Shown here piece by piece: positions 1 through 11,685 of a stretch of 64,000 nucleotides of DNA. Source of the DNA: Coprinopsis marcescibilis (taxonomy: Eukaryota > Basidiomycota > Agaricomycetes > Agaricales > Psathyrellaceae); assembly GCA_004369085.1 (NCBI GenBank), contig ML210198.1:62001-126000 (forward strand), written 5' to 3'. The position numbers and the translations under genes are program-made. The notes below the pieces were generated by a model. It had not been told where the DNA came from, did not search any database, and saw only the letters and a list, made by a program, of their open reading frames with translations. Within the stretch, counting starts at the first letter, position 1. The number at the start of each line of letters is the position of its first letter.

Positions 1-195
1 AGGGTCGAATTGAAGCGAGTTGAAATCATGATCGCGTTGGACGGTGGGAAAGTACTACATGTTTTAATCCCACGCCGCGTCTGCGCGTTTCTGACCATGT
101 CCGCCCGGGAAGGAAGCTTTAAAAATGGCCTTCTACTTCTCGACCACCATCAACTCGGAAATCCAAGATATGCCGTGGCACTTGAGAATCGGACA

Positions 196-201
196 TATAA
201 G
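196..201 (+). promoter_or_regulatory. possible TATA box of the polyketide synthase gene
   Basis: A TATAAG hexamer lies about 117 nt upstream of the chosen start codon of the polyketide synthase at 318. Spacing is compatible with a fungal core promoter plus a short 5' leader. Only the sequence match and position support it. Confidence 0.3.
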
Positions 202-317
202 AATGCAGCATTCAATACCAGACCCAGATGACCTACTGTGGGATTCCACAAGAACTAGCCTGACCTTCAGCGAACCACCCATTCATCGACGCGGGTCCTG
301 ATTTCTCAAAGAAATAT

Positions 318-3300
318 ATGGTTGGGACAAGATCTATCGCAATAGTAAGTACTCCTGAAGATGTCGTGGAAGAACGAAGCTGATAGGGTCGTAGGTTGGC
401 CTGTCCGTTGAGCTCCCCAGTGGGAATTACTCTACCGAAAATTTGGACCATGCTTCTTTCTTTGATTTTCTGCTCAACTCCGGGAACGCCTACGAAGACA
501 TTCCCAGCAATCGCTTCAATATCGAAGCGTAAGGACACTCACTCCATCTTGATGATATCTTGCAGCTGACTGTCTTGTTTTCAGATGGAAGGGCAATGCT
601 TTGGGTTCGGTTTATCCTCGCAAGGGTGCCTTTCTAAAGGACATCGATATGTTCGATCATGTGGAATTCGGTATATCGTCCAGGGATGCCCAAGCAATGG
701 CACCAGCAACCAGAAAGCTTCTGGAGAACAGCTTTTTGGCTTTGTTGGACTCTGGTCTTGATTACCGAAGGAAGAGGGTCGGGGTCTATACCGCCGGGAC
801 CAACATCGAAATGACGAATGTCGCGGAAGCGGTAGGTATTTGCTTCTCAAACACGGTTACTTCAGACTGATTCAAAGTTAAATAATGACGTGCAGGACGA
901 ATTAGAAGCTCGCGGTTCCTTCGGAGGGTATCCAGCGATGATCGCCAATCGAATCTCCAATCATCTGGATTTACTGGGGCCGTCCTTGCCTGTCGATACG
1001 GCCTGCAGTTCTACGTTAACTGCGATGCATCTAGCCATTCAGGGCATCATGTCTGGTGATTGTGAAGCAGCTGTGGTTGGAGGTTGTCAGTTGAACCACA
1101 GGTAGACATGGCTCCTCGATGAACGTTATGAAGAAAGAATGACTAATGGCGCAATCTAGGCTCATCGACTGGATTCTGTACAGCCAAGGGTCCCTTCTTG
1201 CAAGAGATGGACGATGCAAGCCTTTTGACATATCGGCAGATGGGTTGGTTGTGCTTCAGTTCGAATCAGATCCTATCCCTCATGACATGGTATAGATTTT
1301 CCAGGGCTGAAGGCTGTATTGCTGTCGTCATCAAGCCGTTGGAATCTGCAATTATAGATCACGATTATATATATGCGACGGTACGCCTCTCCCATCTAAG
1401 CGTGTCATATCTGACCTCGCTATTTACAGATCCAAGGATCGGCAATCAATTCCACTGGGGCAGGGGCACCGCCTGGGGCGCCCGTCGCTGAAGCACAGTG
1501 TGATGCTATGGTTCAGGCCTTTTCTCGTGCCAGTAGGCAACCTAGCGACGTGGATTATGTTGAGTTGCACGCCACAGGTAGGTTCCACTGCGCTGCAGCT
1601 CGCAATAATCGTTTCACCTTCCTATAGGCACCGCCAAAGGCGACCCGACAGAAGCAAATTGGGTTGGGTTCCATTTCCAACGCGAAGACGAATTATTGAT
1701 TGGAAGCGTAAAGGGTAACATCGGGTTAGTCCATCTCTTGCGTTGGACAATGTGTGTTGTAACAAATGGTTCTTATACGATAGGCACACCGAAATCACAG
1801 CCTTCCTTGCATCCCTATCTAAAGTCGTGTCGATTTTCCAAAGAAGAATAATCCCACCAACAATCAATGTGACATCGCTGAATCCTGCCATCCAATGGGA
1901 ACGGTATCGACTACGGGTGCCAACCCAAGTGGAGCCCCTGCCGTGCCGTGCGAAGGGCAAATCGTTGATTTCCATTGCCGGTTCTGGGATCGGTGGCTCC
2001 AATGGGCATGTTGTATTGGAATCACCTCCTTGTCCCACGCGACTTTCACCCTACTGCCTTACCTCCCCTCACCTTCCTGCACTCTTTGTTTGCGGAGGAC
2101 TCTCCAACAGAACGGCTTCAGAGATTGGAACTCATACACAAAGTTTACTCGCCGATGATAGAGTTTCTCGAGCAGGCCTTTCGACTGTCCTCGGTCGTAG
2201 AGCGAAGCAGATGACATGGCGCTCCTTCGCGATCGTTTGGCCGGACGATAAAGCACCCGTCGCATTTCCGGTTCCTCGGTATGTCTCTCGTGACGTCCCT
2301 CCCCTTGTCTTCGTTTTCTCTGGTCAAGGTCCTCAACACAAAGATAGTGAGTTTGGCTCAACTTGTTGAGAAACGATATCTAATTAGGAATCTAGTGGGT
2401 CGCCAATTGTTCAACAGCTTCCCAACATTTCGCCGGAGTGTGATAGAAATGGATGAAGTTGTCCGACGCCTCACAAATCGCTCCATAATCTACGACCACG
2501 GATTATTCGCAGGAGACCCTCCCGACGTATCAGATCCATGGCCTATTTCGTTGACCCTTCCTGCCATCTGCATATTCCAAATTGCGATGTTCGACCTTTT
2601 TGTTAGCCTTGGAGTCAAACCCGACGTTATAATCGGTCATTCAGCCGGGGAGACCGCGGTTCTCTACACGTCAGGTGCTGCGCCAAAGTCTATGGCAGTC
2701 GAGCTGGCGATAATTCGCGGACGCTGTTTCACTCCGATCGAGTCGATGCATGGAAGGATGGCGGCTGTGGCGTGCAGTCCCGATGAACTTCAATCACTCC
2801 TTCAACAATGCCGAGAGCGCGGTCACCACGGGATTATGGACCTGGCGTGTTACAACGCCCAATCCGCAGTTGCTGTTTCGGGGGAGGAGAAGGCGATCGA
2901 CGCACTCGTCACATTAGCAGAGTCCAAGAAGATCTTTGCGCGCAAGCTACGAACTAGGGTTCCTATCCATTCCCGGATGATGGAGGCATGCAAGGCAGAA
3001 TATGTCGCCGCTTTGCAGGACCTATTTCATCGATATCCTGGTGCTAAGAGACCCACCATCCCGACATATTCAACGCTGACTGGCAACCGCCTGGAACATT
3101 TCGATGAAGAATACTATTGGAGCAGCACCAGAAATGCAGTTCGATTCACCCAAGCTATGGCTAGCATCAATACAATCTATCCAATCTCGACTTTTGTTGA
3201 AATCAGCCCTCATCCAGTTCTCGGATCCTACATTTCTTCCATGGCAAATGATGCGAGCTCAACGTTCCCGACTGTATCCCGACCGAAACGAGGGGAAAGC

Positions 3301-6300
3301 AGTAACGAGTACTCAGACATTCTCACTCTTTTTGGCAACCTGACAACGGTCGGCCACAACTGCGTCAATTTCACCTTGCTCAACAATTGTGCTTGCTACG
3401 AGGCGGACATATCCTTTCCCAAATACCCATTCGCAAAGAAACGTTGGCCCTTGTACCCGGACACGCCAGGCTTTCTGAAGCAGGTCGCGCCAAGGAATGG
3501 ACCTCTCAATCATCAACATCTAAAAGTCAACACGAAGACTCATCCGAGCCTGGGTGAACACATCATCAGAGGAGAGCCCATCATGCCCGCTGCAGGATTC
3601 CTGGAGATGGTTCGTATCTGGCTTCCTTGAGTAGCTTATATATCCTGATTCATCAACGGCATAGGCAATCGAATTTGGCGCGTCGACGTTGATGAAAGTC
3701 AACATGCGTTCTATCCTGTCTTTGTCGTCAGACAAGCCCATTTCAGTCCATGTTCGACTGGACGGGGCCCACTGGACGGTGAAGTCAACGCCGTCCAAAG
3801 CTAGCTCCAAGGCACCTGTTTGTCGTCTTTCACACGAAAGTCAGTATAGCCATTCTTACTCGCTGTATTTCTCAGGTGGAACAGTTGCACGCGGATGGGT
3901 ATCTTTCGTTCGAACCGTCCCCTAAATATCCCAACATCGACATCGAAGCGATACGCGGGCGGTGTAGCCGAAGCACCCATTCTGGGTTTTACCGAGCCCT
4001 TTCGTACTTTTCGAACTATGGGCCACAATTTCAACGTGTGACTAATATGTACTACGGGGTCAACGAGGCGTTGGTTTCGATCGTGGGATTGGACAACTCC
4101 CTTGCTAGGTAAGTATATCGCTCTTGCCTACTCTTTTCTGCTTTCTCATTCGGTGCCGGCAGAGAAGGAAATTATATTTTGCATCCCGCAATCCTGGATG
4201 CCTGCATTCAAGCGACAGCGTACAGGCCTTTCCATGGCGACTTCAATCCAAACGTGTACTACCTTCCATCCCGCATCGACTCATTTACGGTCCACCAAAC
4301 TTTGTCTAAGCACTTGTTTCCCTATCACATATATGCCCATGTCGAATTCCAAAGCTGGCTGCAAGGTAAGATACATGATTAAAATCCTCTACATTAATAT
4401 ATATCTGACGAAAATGAAGACGAGATGTCTTATGATATAGCTCTCGTCGACGACAATGGTGTGCGCCTGTGCACTTTCAAGGGCCTTACTGTGGCTCGAC
4501 ATCATTTCAATCCCGTGGTAGAGCCATCGACGTCTTATCAAGTCATCCTGCAACCTACCAGAATCTCCCTACGGAATGCCGGCTTCAATGAAGTTGTCTC
4601 GACCACGCCTTCAAGTCCATTGTGGAGTATTCCCGGGCTGGATATCCTGTCCCGTCTAGGTCTCAATACCCCTGAATTATTTCCGGTCGATAATGGATGC
4701 CCGAAGGTATAGCACAGTGACAGAAAATTTACAGAACTCAGACTGATAGACCGATGTAGGAACCATCGCCTAAAAATGCCACCTCTGACGCTTTGGGTGC
4801 CTTTGTGGGTGCCCTCGACCACATGGAAGATGGCGGCCATAAGGTTATCAACGCTTTATGTGTGGTTCCAGGTGCGTTACTCAAAAACTCATTGGCACAA
4901 TTACTGATGCAAGGCCTGCAGCCCATATGAATACGATGGTGCAACAGATTGCCGCCATTGTTGAAGAAAGACCATCGCTCTTTGTAAACCTCTACGTCAA
5001 CGGCGATCTGACCGGTATCAACACACGACCATCCCATGGTATCATCCGATCCACATCATTCCCGGTTTCTTCCGAAAATCGATTTGACGTCGTCCTTGCA
5101 TTTGTTGGAACTGAAGGCCCTCAGACCTCGTTCCCATGCTACACTGGATGCCTCGCAGAAGGGGCAACCTTAATCATCAGCCACTCTGGTTCCAACTCCA
5201 CGTCGGTCGCCGGAGGGCCGAGCCGCCTTCTATACTCATGGCTTCAAGAGCTGAGGGAAGCCTCGTTCTCCGTCTTGCAGACCTTCAAGGACGAATTCTC
5301 CTTCACCGTCGAAGCCCAAATACAACACTCAACGTCGTCTCTCTCCCAACATTCGCTTTATCGCCCCGATGAGTCCTTCACGTTCGAATACGTATATGGC
5401 CAGGAGGCAGATCTTCAATGGGAGTTTAGTGGTCTGAACACATTCCAGGAACTCGATATCTGGCTGTTAGCGAAGGAGGGGCGTGATGGTGACGCAGCTA
5501 TGGGGTTAGTGAACGCATTGAGGAAGGAGTACCCGGCATGGATGATTCGTTTGGTCGTGTTTCATCCAGACTTTAGCGACAAGACCAGGCGCGAAACTCT
5601 ACTCGCGTTACCAGTCTCGTTGCGCGAAGAGGTCAACTTAATCATTGCCCAGGACAGAAGCGTATCTGTACCACGAATTGCGCCTATCGAATTCAAGTCT
5701 AGACCGAGACGAAGTGGCAAAGCACCGGCAACGCGAAGGACAAGTCAACCCCTTCCTATCGACCACATCGAGATTAGCATCGTCGGCTCATTCAAACAGG
5801 GCTCTGTCACGTCCTTTGTTGGACGCGTTATTGATTCTAACGGGACCATATTCAACATAAACTCCTACGTCTTTGGTCTCGCCGCTTCAATCCTTTCAGA
5901 CGTATGCATTGTGGATGTAATTTCGGTCCACCATCTTCCCGAACACCTACATGATGCGGTTCCGGCCGTTTGCTCGCTACTTCCAGGTTTCATCATTGGC
6001 ATCCTGGCCCCTGGTATCAGCGCCTTCAGTCGCTCCACCCGCCTTGCTGACCTTCGAGTCCTCGTAACCCACGAAGAATCATTGGCCGGCCTGGCAACTG
6101 CAGCCCTCTACAGCGACAGTCGTCTTCCTATCGTCTCAGTGTCCGAGACGAGTACCCTTTTGACTCTGGTTTCTATTCAAGATGGGCCGTTCGACGTCAT
6201 CATATCAGGCTACGAAACACCAGAACACGATCAGGTCCTCAGCACCCTGCTGAAGAAGCGCGGTAAAATGTTCAACTGGATCACAGAACTCGACCACATG

Positions 6301-9162
6301 TTGGCCCACGACCCTTGTTTGATTAACGATGCCCTACAGGTCGTCATCAGCCTCATGGAAGACAAGTTCAAGAAGATCCACATACCCGGCAACCTACAGC
6401 TTCCATTCAATGCAGTCCATGCGCCAGCCGGAGGTCAAGTGGCGGCGAAGTTGGTGAAGTTCGATCCTGCGAAATCCTACATCCTCCTTGGAGGGATAGG
6501 GACCTTGGGCGCACACCTTGCCCTGATGATGTATCAGGTATGTATAGGTGAAGATTCCCAGGGGCAGAATTAAAGCTGAAGATATAATTCCTAGCGTGGT
6601 GCTCGCCATCTTGTATTGACATCTCGATCTGGAGAGAGGAGTCTAGATAAGAACGACAACCTCGTTGTCCGCCGCATATTCGATTACTTGAAGGAGCAGG
6701 AGGATCTTAACATCCGACTGGTTGCTGCGGATGCTGCATCTCGTACTGCAATGAAACGACTGATGTCGACCGTCTGCCCCGACAATATCGGCGGATGCAT
6801 CATTTTGACTGGGGTCCTCGTCGATCGTCCTTTCAAAGATATGACGGAATCCGAGTTCTACACTGTCTGCACTGCCAAGGTAGGCGTGTTAGAAGCTCTC
6901 AAGGATTACGTATACCTCCCATCTCTCGACTTTGTCGTTGGGTTTTCGTCAGTTTCAGCCGTGATTGGATTTCCTGGCCAAACAAACTATGACGTGTACG
7001 TGACGGTTCGCTGGTTATCCACCCATCTCATGTCTGTTCATTCAGGGCGAACACAATTTTGGAAGCAGAGCTCGCAAAGATTCCGAATGGTTTCTCTTTT
7101 GTTTGCCCGGGCATTCTCGATTCCACTATGATGTTCGCGGGGGCTGACGAAGCCACGCAAGTCAGGCTTAGCAGACTCGCATCCTGGTCCGTCACCTCTG
7201 AAGGTATGTCGATCCTCGATATTCCTTAATGAGTCTCCCTCACCTCATCCCTACACAGACTGCATCAAATGGTTCGAAGACGCCCTCTATAAATTTCAAA
7301 ATGGCTCTATCTTCGACCGCTACATGCCATCCCTTGACTGGGAGATGGTCGACCGGTCTATTATTATGCCATACACCGGAAAGCATCTGGTCCCGCCCAG
7401 TCAGGTTGATATCTTGATTGAAACAGAACAGGACGACCATATGGAAGAGATAATATGCTCCATCCTAGGCGTCTCACCATCCGACTTTGCTCCAGATGTG
7501 CCCTTCACCGCCTACGGAATCGATTCGCTTTCGGCATCTCGACTTTCTTTCCAACTCCGAAACATGGTTCAAGTTACCCAAATCCAACTCTTGGCCCACA
7601 TTTGCCTGAACGACCTTCGTAGGATGATAGATCTCGACAGTAATCCTTCGGAGTCTTCGACATCAATGCCGGTCGCATCCACAACGACCTATGTTCCCCG
7701 GGAACCCATCGAGGTCATGAAGGATATGGTCCAGAAGTACATTGGGCATTCGCCTTTGCGACATATTTTGGCTACCGGAACGCCAAGGGCGCCAGCTCCT
7801 GGGAAAACTGTGCTTTTAACTGGCACAACCGGGTCTCTCGGAAGCAACATTTTACGGAGTCTGTTGGCGGATCAAAACGTCTCGAAAGTATACGCCTTCA
7901 ATCGAACGATGCCAGGAGTCGGATTAAAGCAGAGGCAACAACGAGCATTTGAAGCACAAGGAATATCAGCAGAACTTGCCTCTTCTTCGAAACTCACTTT
8001 GCTGCATGTCGATCTCTGCGAAATTGACTTCAACTTGGATGCAGATATGTTGTCAGAGGTAAACCCCCCACTTCGTCGAATAACTCAATTCTTACTGTGC
8101 TCTAATAATAGATCTCCTCCTCGGTTACCCACATCATCCATAATGGTGAGTTATGCAATCAGTTTTACTGGAACCTAAACTCACCATGAGTAGCATGGAC
8201 CGTCGACTTTGTTCTCCCTTTAACCAGCTACGAAGATTCGTTAAAGGGATTGAATCACCTTCTCCAGCTGGCATCCTGCGCGCCGAATGTCCCAGTATTC
8301 TGTTTCATTAGCACTACTGGCATCTTCCATGGTAAGGCGACCAACCATAGTCGTCCTCTCCAATCTGACCAGCCGTCCAGGTCGTCAAGATAATGCAACA
8401 ACGTACCTCGAAGAACCTTCCACGGACCCCAACTTATCCGTTGCAACTGGATATCTGGAGTCGAAATGGGTTGGAGAGCGAATCGTACGAATTACAGGGG
8501 ATAAGCTCGGCCTCCCTACAAAGATCATTCGAGCTGGCGTCCTTAGTGGCAGCAACACGAATGGAGCCTGGGATTCTTCTCATTGGGTACCTGCTCTGGT
8601 CTGTTCCGGGCCATATCTCGGATGCCTTCCAGAGGGCGATAGCGTATGTGTTTGTCTCCTAAATATGGCTTACCGCGACTGAAGTCATCGTGATGTTTCT
8701 TAGGTACTTTCATGGATATCCGTCGACGACGCTGCCGGTGCAATAGTGGAACTTATCGATTCTGAAGCTGACGTCTCGCACGTCGTTCACCCACGATCGG
8801 TTCCCTGGAACTACGTCATGCAAACGATCTCGAAGATCTTGGGAGTCCCCTTGGTACCTTACCCAGAGTGGCTTTCTCGGCTTGAGAGCGCCGCTGCTTA
8901 TCAGAGGGATTTAGACGAGCCTACCGGTGCCCTATCAACTCCGGATGCCGCTCTCCGCTTGTTACACTTCTTCCGTCTGGGGCTCAAGGATATCAACCAG
9001 GAGGGAGGGACAGAGAGTATGGGGTTGCTGCCAAAGGTTAACCAGGACCGTGCTATACGAGGGTCTAAGACCCTTCGGCGTATTGCCCAGCACCAAATTA
9101 CGATTAACGAGGATGATGTTAGAAGATGGCTGGCTTATTGGGGTTGTTTGAAGGTTACTTAA
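318..9162 (+). CDS. reducing type I polyketide synthase with C-terminal thioester reductase (KS-AT-DH-[MT/ER-like]-KR-ACP-TR)
   Basis: Iterative polyketide synthase that builds a chain from acyl-CoA units on a carrier protein and would release it by NADPH-dependent reduction to an aldehyde or alcohol. The gene is split by roughly 22 introns of about 50 nt; I estimate near 2,550 residues. The start at 318 gives MVGTRSIAIV, then an intron (345-394) that restores the usual KS beginning SIAIVGLSVELPSG. KS (to about 2010): active-site DTACSS with Cys at 1004-1006, His motifs HATGTAKGDP and GNIGHTE, both rebuilt across introns. AT (about 2300-3300): GHSAGE with Ser at 2641-2643. DH (about 3535-4550): HxxxGxxxxP as HIIRGEPIMP and the aspartate in HPAILDAC. 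About 4760-6430 resembles eroded methyltransferase and enoylreductase sequence. KR (about 6470-7200): GGIGTLG and SSVSA..GQTNY. ACP: GIDSLS with Ser at 7525-7527. TR (about 7800-9150): GTTGSLG and YLESK. No frameshift was needed. Exact junctions are not all certain. Confidence 0.93.
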
Positions 9163-10115
9163 TGATTTACTAGATATAATATCTCGCTTGGTACGTCTTG
9201 AGGTGTCTCTGGCCCTCTTATTTATTCAACATATGCATCCCATTCTAGTACCGTAACTATTCGCCCGTAATCGTTCGCTATTATTATATTTTATGATCTT
9301 AAACCTTTGCAACGGTACTGATCTTAGATGAGACAGCTGGATATCTTAGGTACGACCTTGGTGAATAGCCGTTTTTGTGTTACATTTAGACGACGACGAC
9401 CGGTAAACTTGATTCATAGATATTATAAGCTTTGAAATAACCCAAATTCGGGCAATGGACTGAAGACGAGAGGAGACGACTAGACAGCTAATTGATGCTG
9501 GGATACAGGCGTATACATTTACACTGAAAAGAATAATTAGAGCACACAGTAATATATAGGCGCTCAGGTAGTCGGGTGAGGCACTACTCCCAGATTGTAA
9601 GATTGAGGTGAATGTGTGATGTTACCTGCTGCTCTCTGAGGTTTAAAGCAGCACCAAATATCACTCAAGTATATATAGACAATGCATTGCATGTCATGGG
9701 AATGGCTGGGAGGTAATGCATCCAAAAACGCCGAGTAAACAAAGGTGCAAACTCAGAAAAGCAACGGCCACGCTAGATTATCTGAATCCCCAGACCGATA
9801 CTTTCAACATCAAATTGAACAAGCTGGATTCGGACGACTTCTGTTTTGCTTCAACATGAAGTTTGCTGTACTTTGCCAAACCTTGCGCACGACGGCTGCA
9901 GAACGTGTTCCTCGGCGATATTCCTCGGATATATTGTGGACTTCCAGTCTTCCTCCAAGCTATTATTATTGGCATGAACCTGATACTATCGTTCGAAGAA
10001 GGTTAACTCGAAATACCCCAAACGCATGGGGGTCACGAGTCTTCCATATATGATTCTTGACGTACATAAATAACGGACAAGTGGCGAAGAGGTTTATGCC
10101 AAGAATCATTCCTAG
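9163..10115. other. intergenic region between the polyketide synthase and the first CE15 gene
   Basis: AT-rich sequence without a convincing coding region. It should hold the polyketide synthase 3' end and the promoter of the CE15-like gene at 10116. Short open frames here show no recognisable motif. Confidence 0.5.
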
Positions 10116-11303
10116 ATGGTATCGATAAATCTCCTGGCTTTGACCTCTACCTTCGCTCTCGCGGTTCGGGCGCAAGCCTGTACCCTTCCTCCACTTGACC
10201 TCCCAACCAAGACCACATTCAGACTCCCAGATCCATTCACGTTGTACGATGGGCAACGGGTTACAACTTTGGCGGAGTGGGGCTGCAAGCAGCTCGAGAT
10301 CAGGGAGCTGTTCCAGCGCAAACAGCTGGGAATGATTCCCGGAAAACCCAGCTCCGTCCAGGGTTCAGCCTCGGAAAACGGGGACACCATCACCGTCAAT
10401 GTCAGAGATGGGGACAAAAGCATCTCGTTCGCAGCCTCGATCCGGTACCCATCCTCTGCAACTAGTCCAGTCCCGGCGATTATTGCGCTGGGCGGCTCAA
10501 ACATCCCAATTTCCAACGACATCGCGTTAATAACCTTCAACAACGAGGACATCGCTGCTGGGAGCAGTGTCGAAGATCGTGGCCGTGGCAAGTTCTACGA
10601 ACTCTACGGCTTCGATCATCCTGCAGGCGCGCTATCTGCGTGGGCTTGGGGAGTCAGCAGACTCATTGATGCCCTCGAGTCCACGCCTTCCATCCAGTCT
10701 CGAATTGATCTGAAGAAACTCGGAGTTACTGGGTGCTGGAGAAATGGTATAGGGGCATTTATTGCCGGCGCGTTCGAGTCCAGGATTGCGCTGACTATCC
10801 CGCAAGAATCTGGTGGAGGAGGTTCGGCTTGTTGGCGGTTGTCCGAGGGCCTGCATAATTCTGGTCCTTTCTGTGGTGGACCGACGGCGCGAGAGCTCAT
10901 CAACCTTGGGCCTTGGTTCAGACCGGACTTTGACGAGCACGTGAACCATTTGCAGAACCTCCCGTTCGACCACCATCTGCTTGCCGGCCTCGTCGCACCT
11001 CGGGGACTCTTGGTCGTCGAAAACACAGGCGAAATTTGTCTAGGACCGCATTCTGTATATGGTTGTATGAGTAATGGAAGAAAGATATACAAGGCATTGG
11101 GTGTGCCAAATAGCATGGGTCTTTCCCAAGCTAGTGGGAAGCAGTGTGGACTGGCGGAGATCCAGAAGAAGGATGTAGAGGCATTTATCGACAAGTTCTT
11201 AAGGGGCAACGGAAGTGCAGATACCGACGTTGAGAGGACGGATGGAGATTTTGAGTACGACGAAGGTAGATGGGTTGATTGGGATGTTCCCCGTATCGCG
11301 TAG
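10116..11303 (+). CDS. secreted CE15 glucuronoyl-esterase-like protein lacking catalytic Ser and His (probable pseudo-enzyme)
   Basis: A single-exon, 395-residue protein with a signal peptide (about residues 1-20, ending VRAQA) and the full carbohydrate esterase family 15 fold. CE15 enzymes cleave methyl or lignin esters of 4-O-methyl-glucuronic acid on xylan, using Ser in GCSRNGKG, a Glu in PQESG, and His in GHGHC. Here the nucleophile motif reads GCWRNGIG: Trp208 (codon 10737-10739) replaces Ser and Ile replaces the substrate-binding Lys. The Glu motif PQESGGGG is kept. The His motif has become SGKQCG, with Gln343 (11142-11144) aligned to the catalytic His, and one residue is lost. The rest of the domain (RLPDPFTLYDG, DHPAGALSAWAWGVSRLIDAL, PFDHHLLAGLVAPRGLLV) is well kept and there is no stop or frameshift. 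Family membership is clear; loss of activity is inferred from the missing residues. It precedes a second CE15 gene by 382 nt in the same orientation. Confidence 0.9.
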   Translation: MVSINLLALTSTFALAVRAQACTLPPLDLPTKTTFRLPDPFTLYDGQRVTTLAEWGCKQLEIRELFQRKQLGMIPGKPSSVQGSASENGDTITVNVRDGDKSISFAASIRYPSSATSPVPAIIALGGSNIPISNDIALITFNNEDIAAGSSVEDRGRGKFYELYGFDHPAGALSAWAWGVSRLIDALESTPSIQSRIDLKKLGVTGCWRNGIGAFIAGAFESRIALTIPQESGGGGSACWRLSEGLHNSGPFCGGPTARELINLGPWFRPDFDEHVNHLQNLPFDHHLLAGLVAPRGLLVVENTGEICLGPHSVYGCMSNGRKIYKALGVPNSMGLSQASGKQCGLAEIQKKDVEAFIDKFLRGNGSADTDVERTDGDFEYDEGRWVDWDVPRIA

Positions 11304-11685
11304 TCTTGTGTTCCAGTTGGCATGTTTGTCCGGACTGTTAATTAGTTTAAACTCTCGAGTCTCTATGCAATAGCTATGTCACATTCTGGGATACCACCTT
11401 GGGTGCGAAGTCTTCTTTTACTTCCATGATCAAGGTGAAACTCCTTGGCCTCTTGACTCGGCGACATCGGGATGCAGATGCATTATATATATTTGAACCA
11501 GCTCTGAGCCGGGTCACATATAATACTGATTCGGCCAAAGGGAATCAGGGGAAAGCTCACAGAAGACCATATATCGATCATAGTTTACATTCAATGGAAG
11601 CGGATGCTCTTGCTAGTCTTTCCATTGTTTATCCAGACAGTACAAATTACCGTGTTAATGTGCGAGCTATCCAATTCAATACCCA
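11304..11685. other. spacer between tandem CE15 genes
   Basis: Intergenic spacer of 382 nt. It contains a TA-rich stretch (TTATATATAT near 11482) about 200 nt upstream of the next start codon, which could serve as a core promoter. No coding sequence was recognised. Confidence 0.4.
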
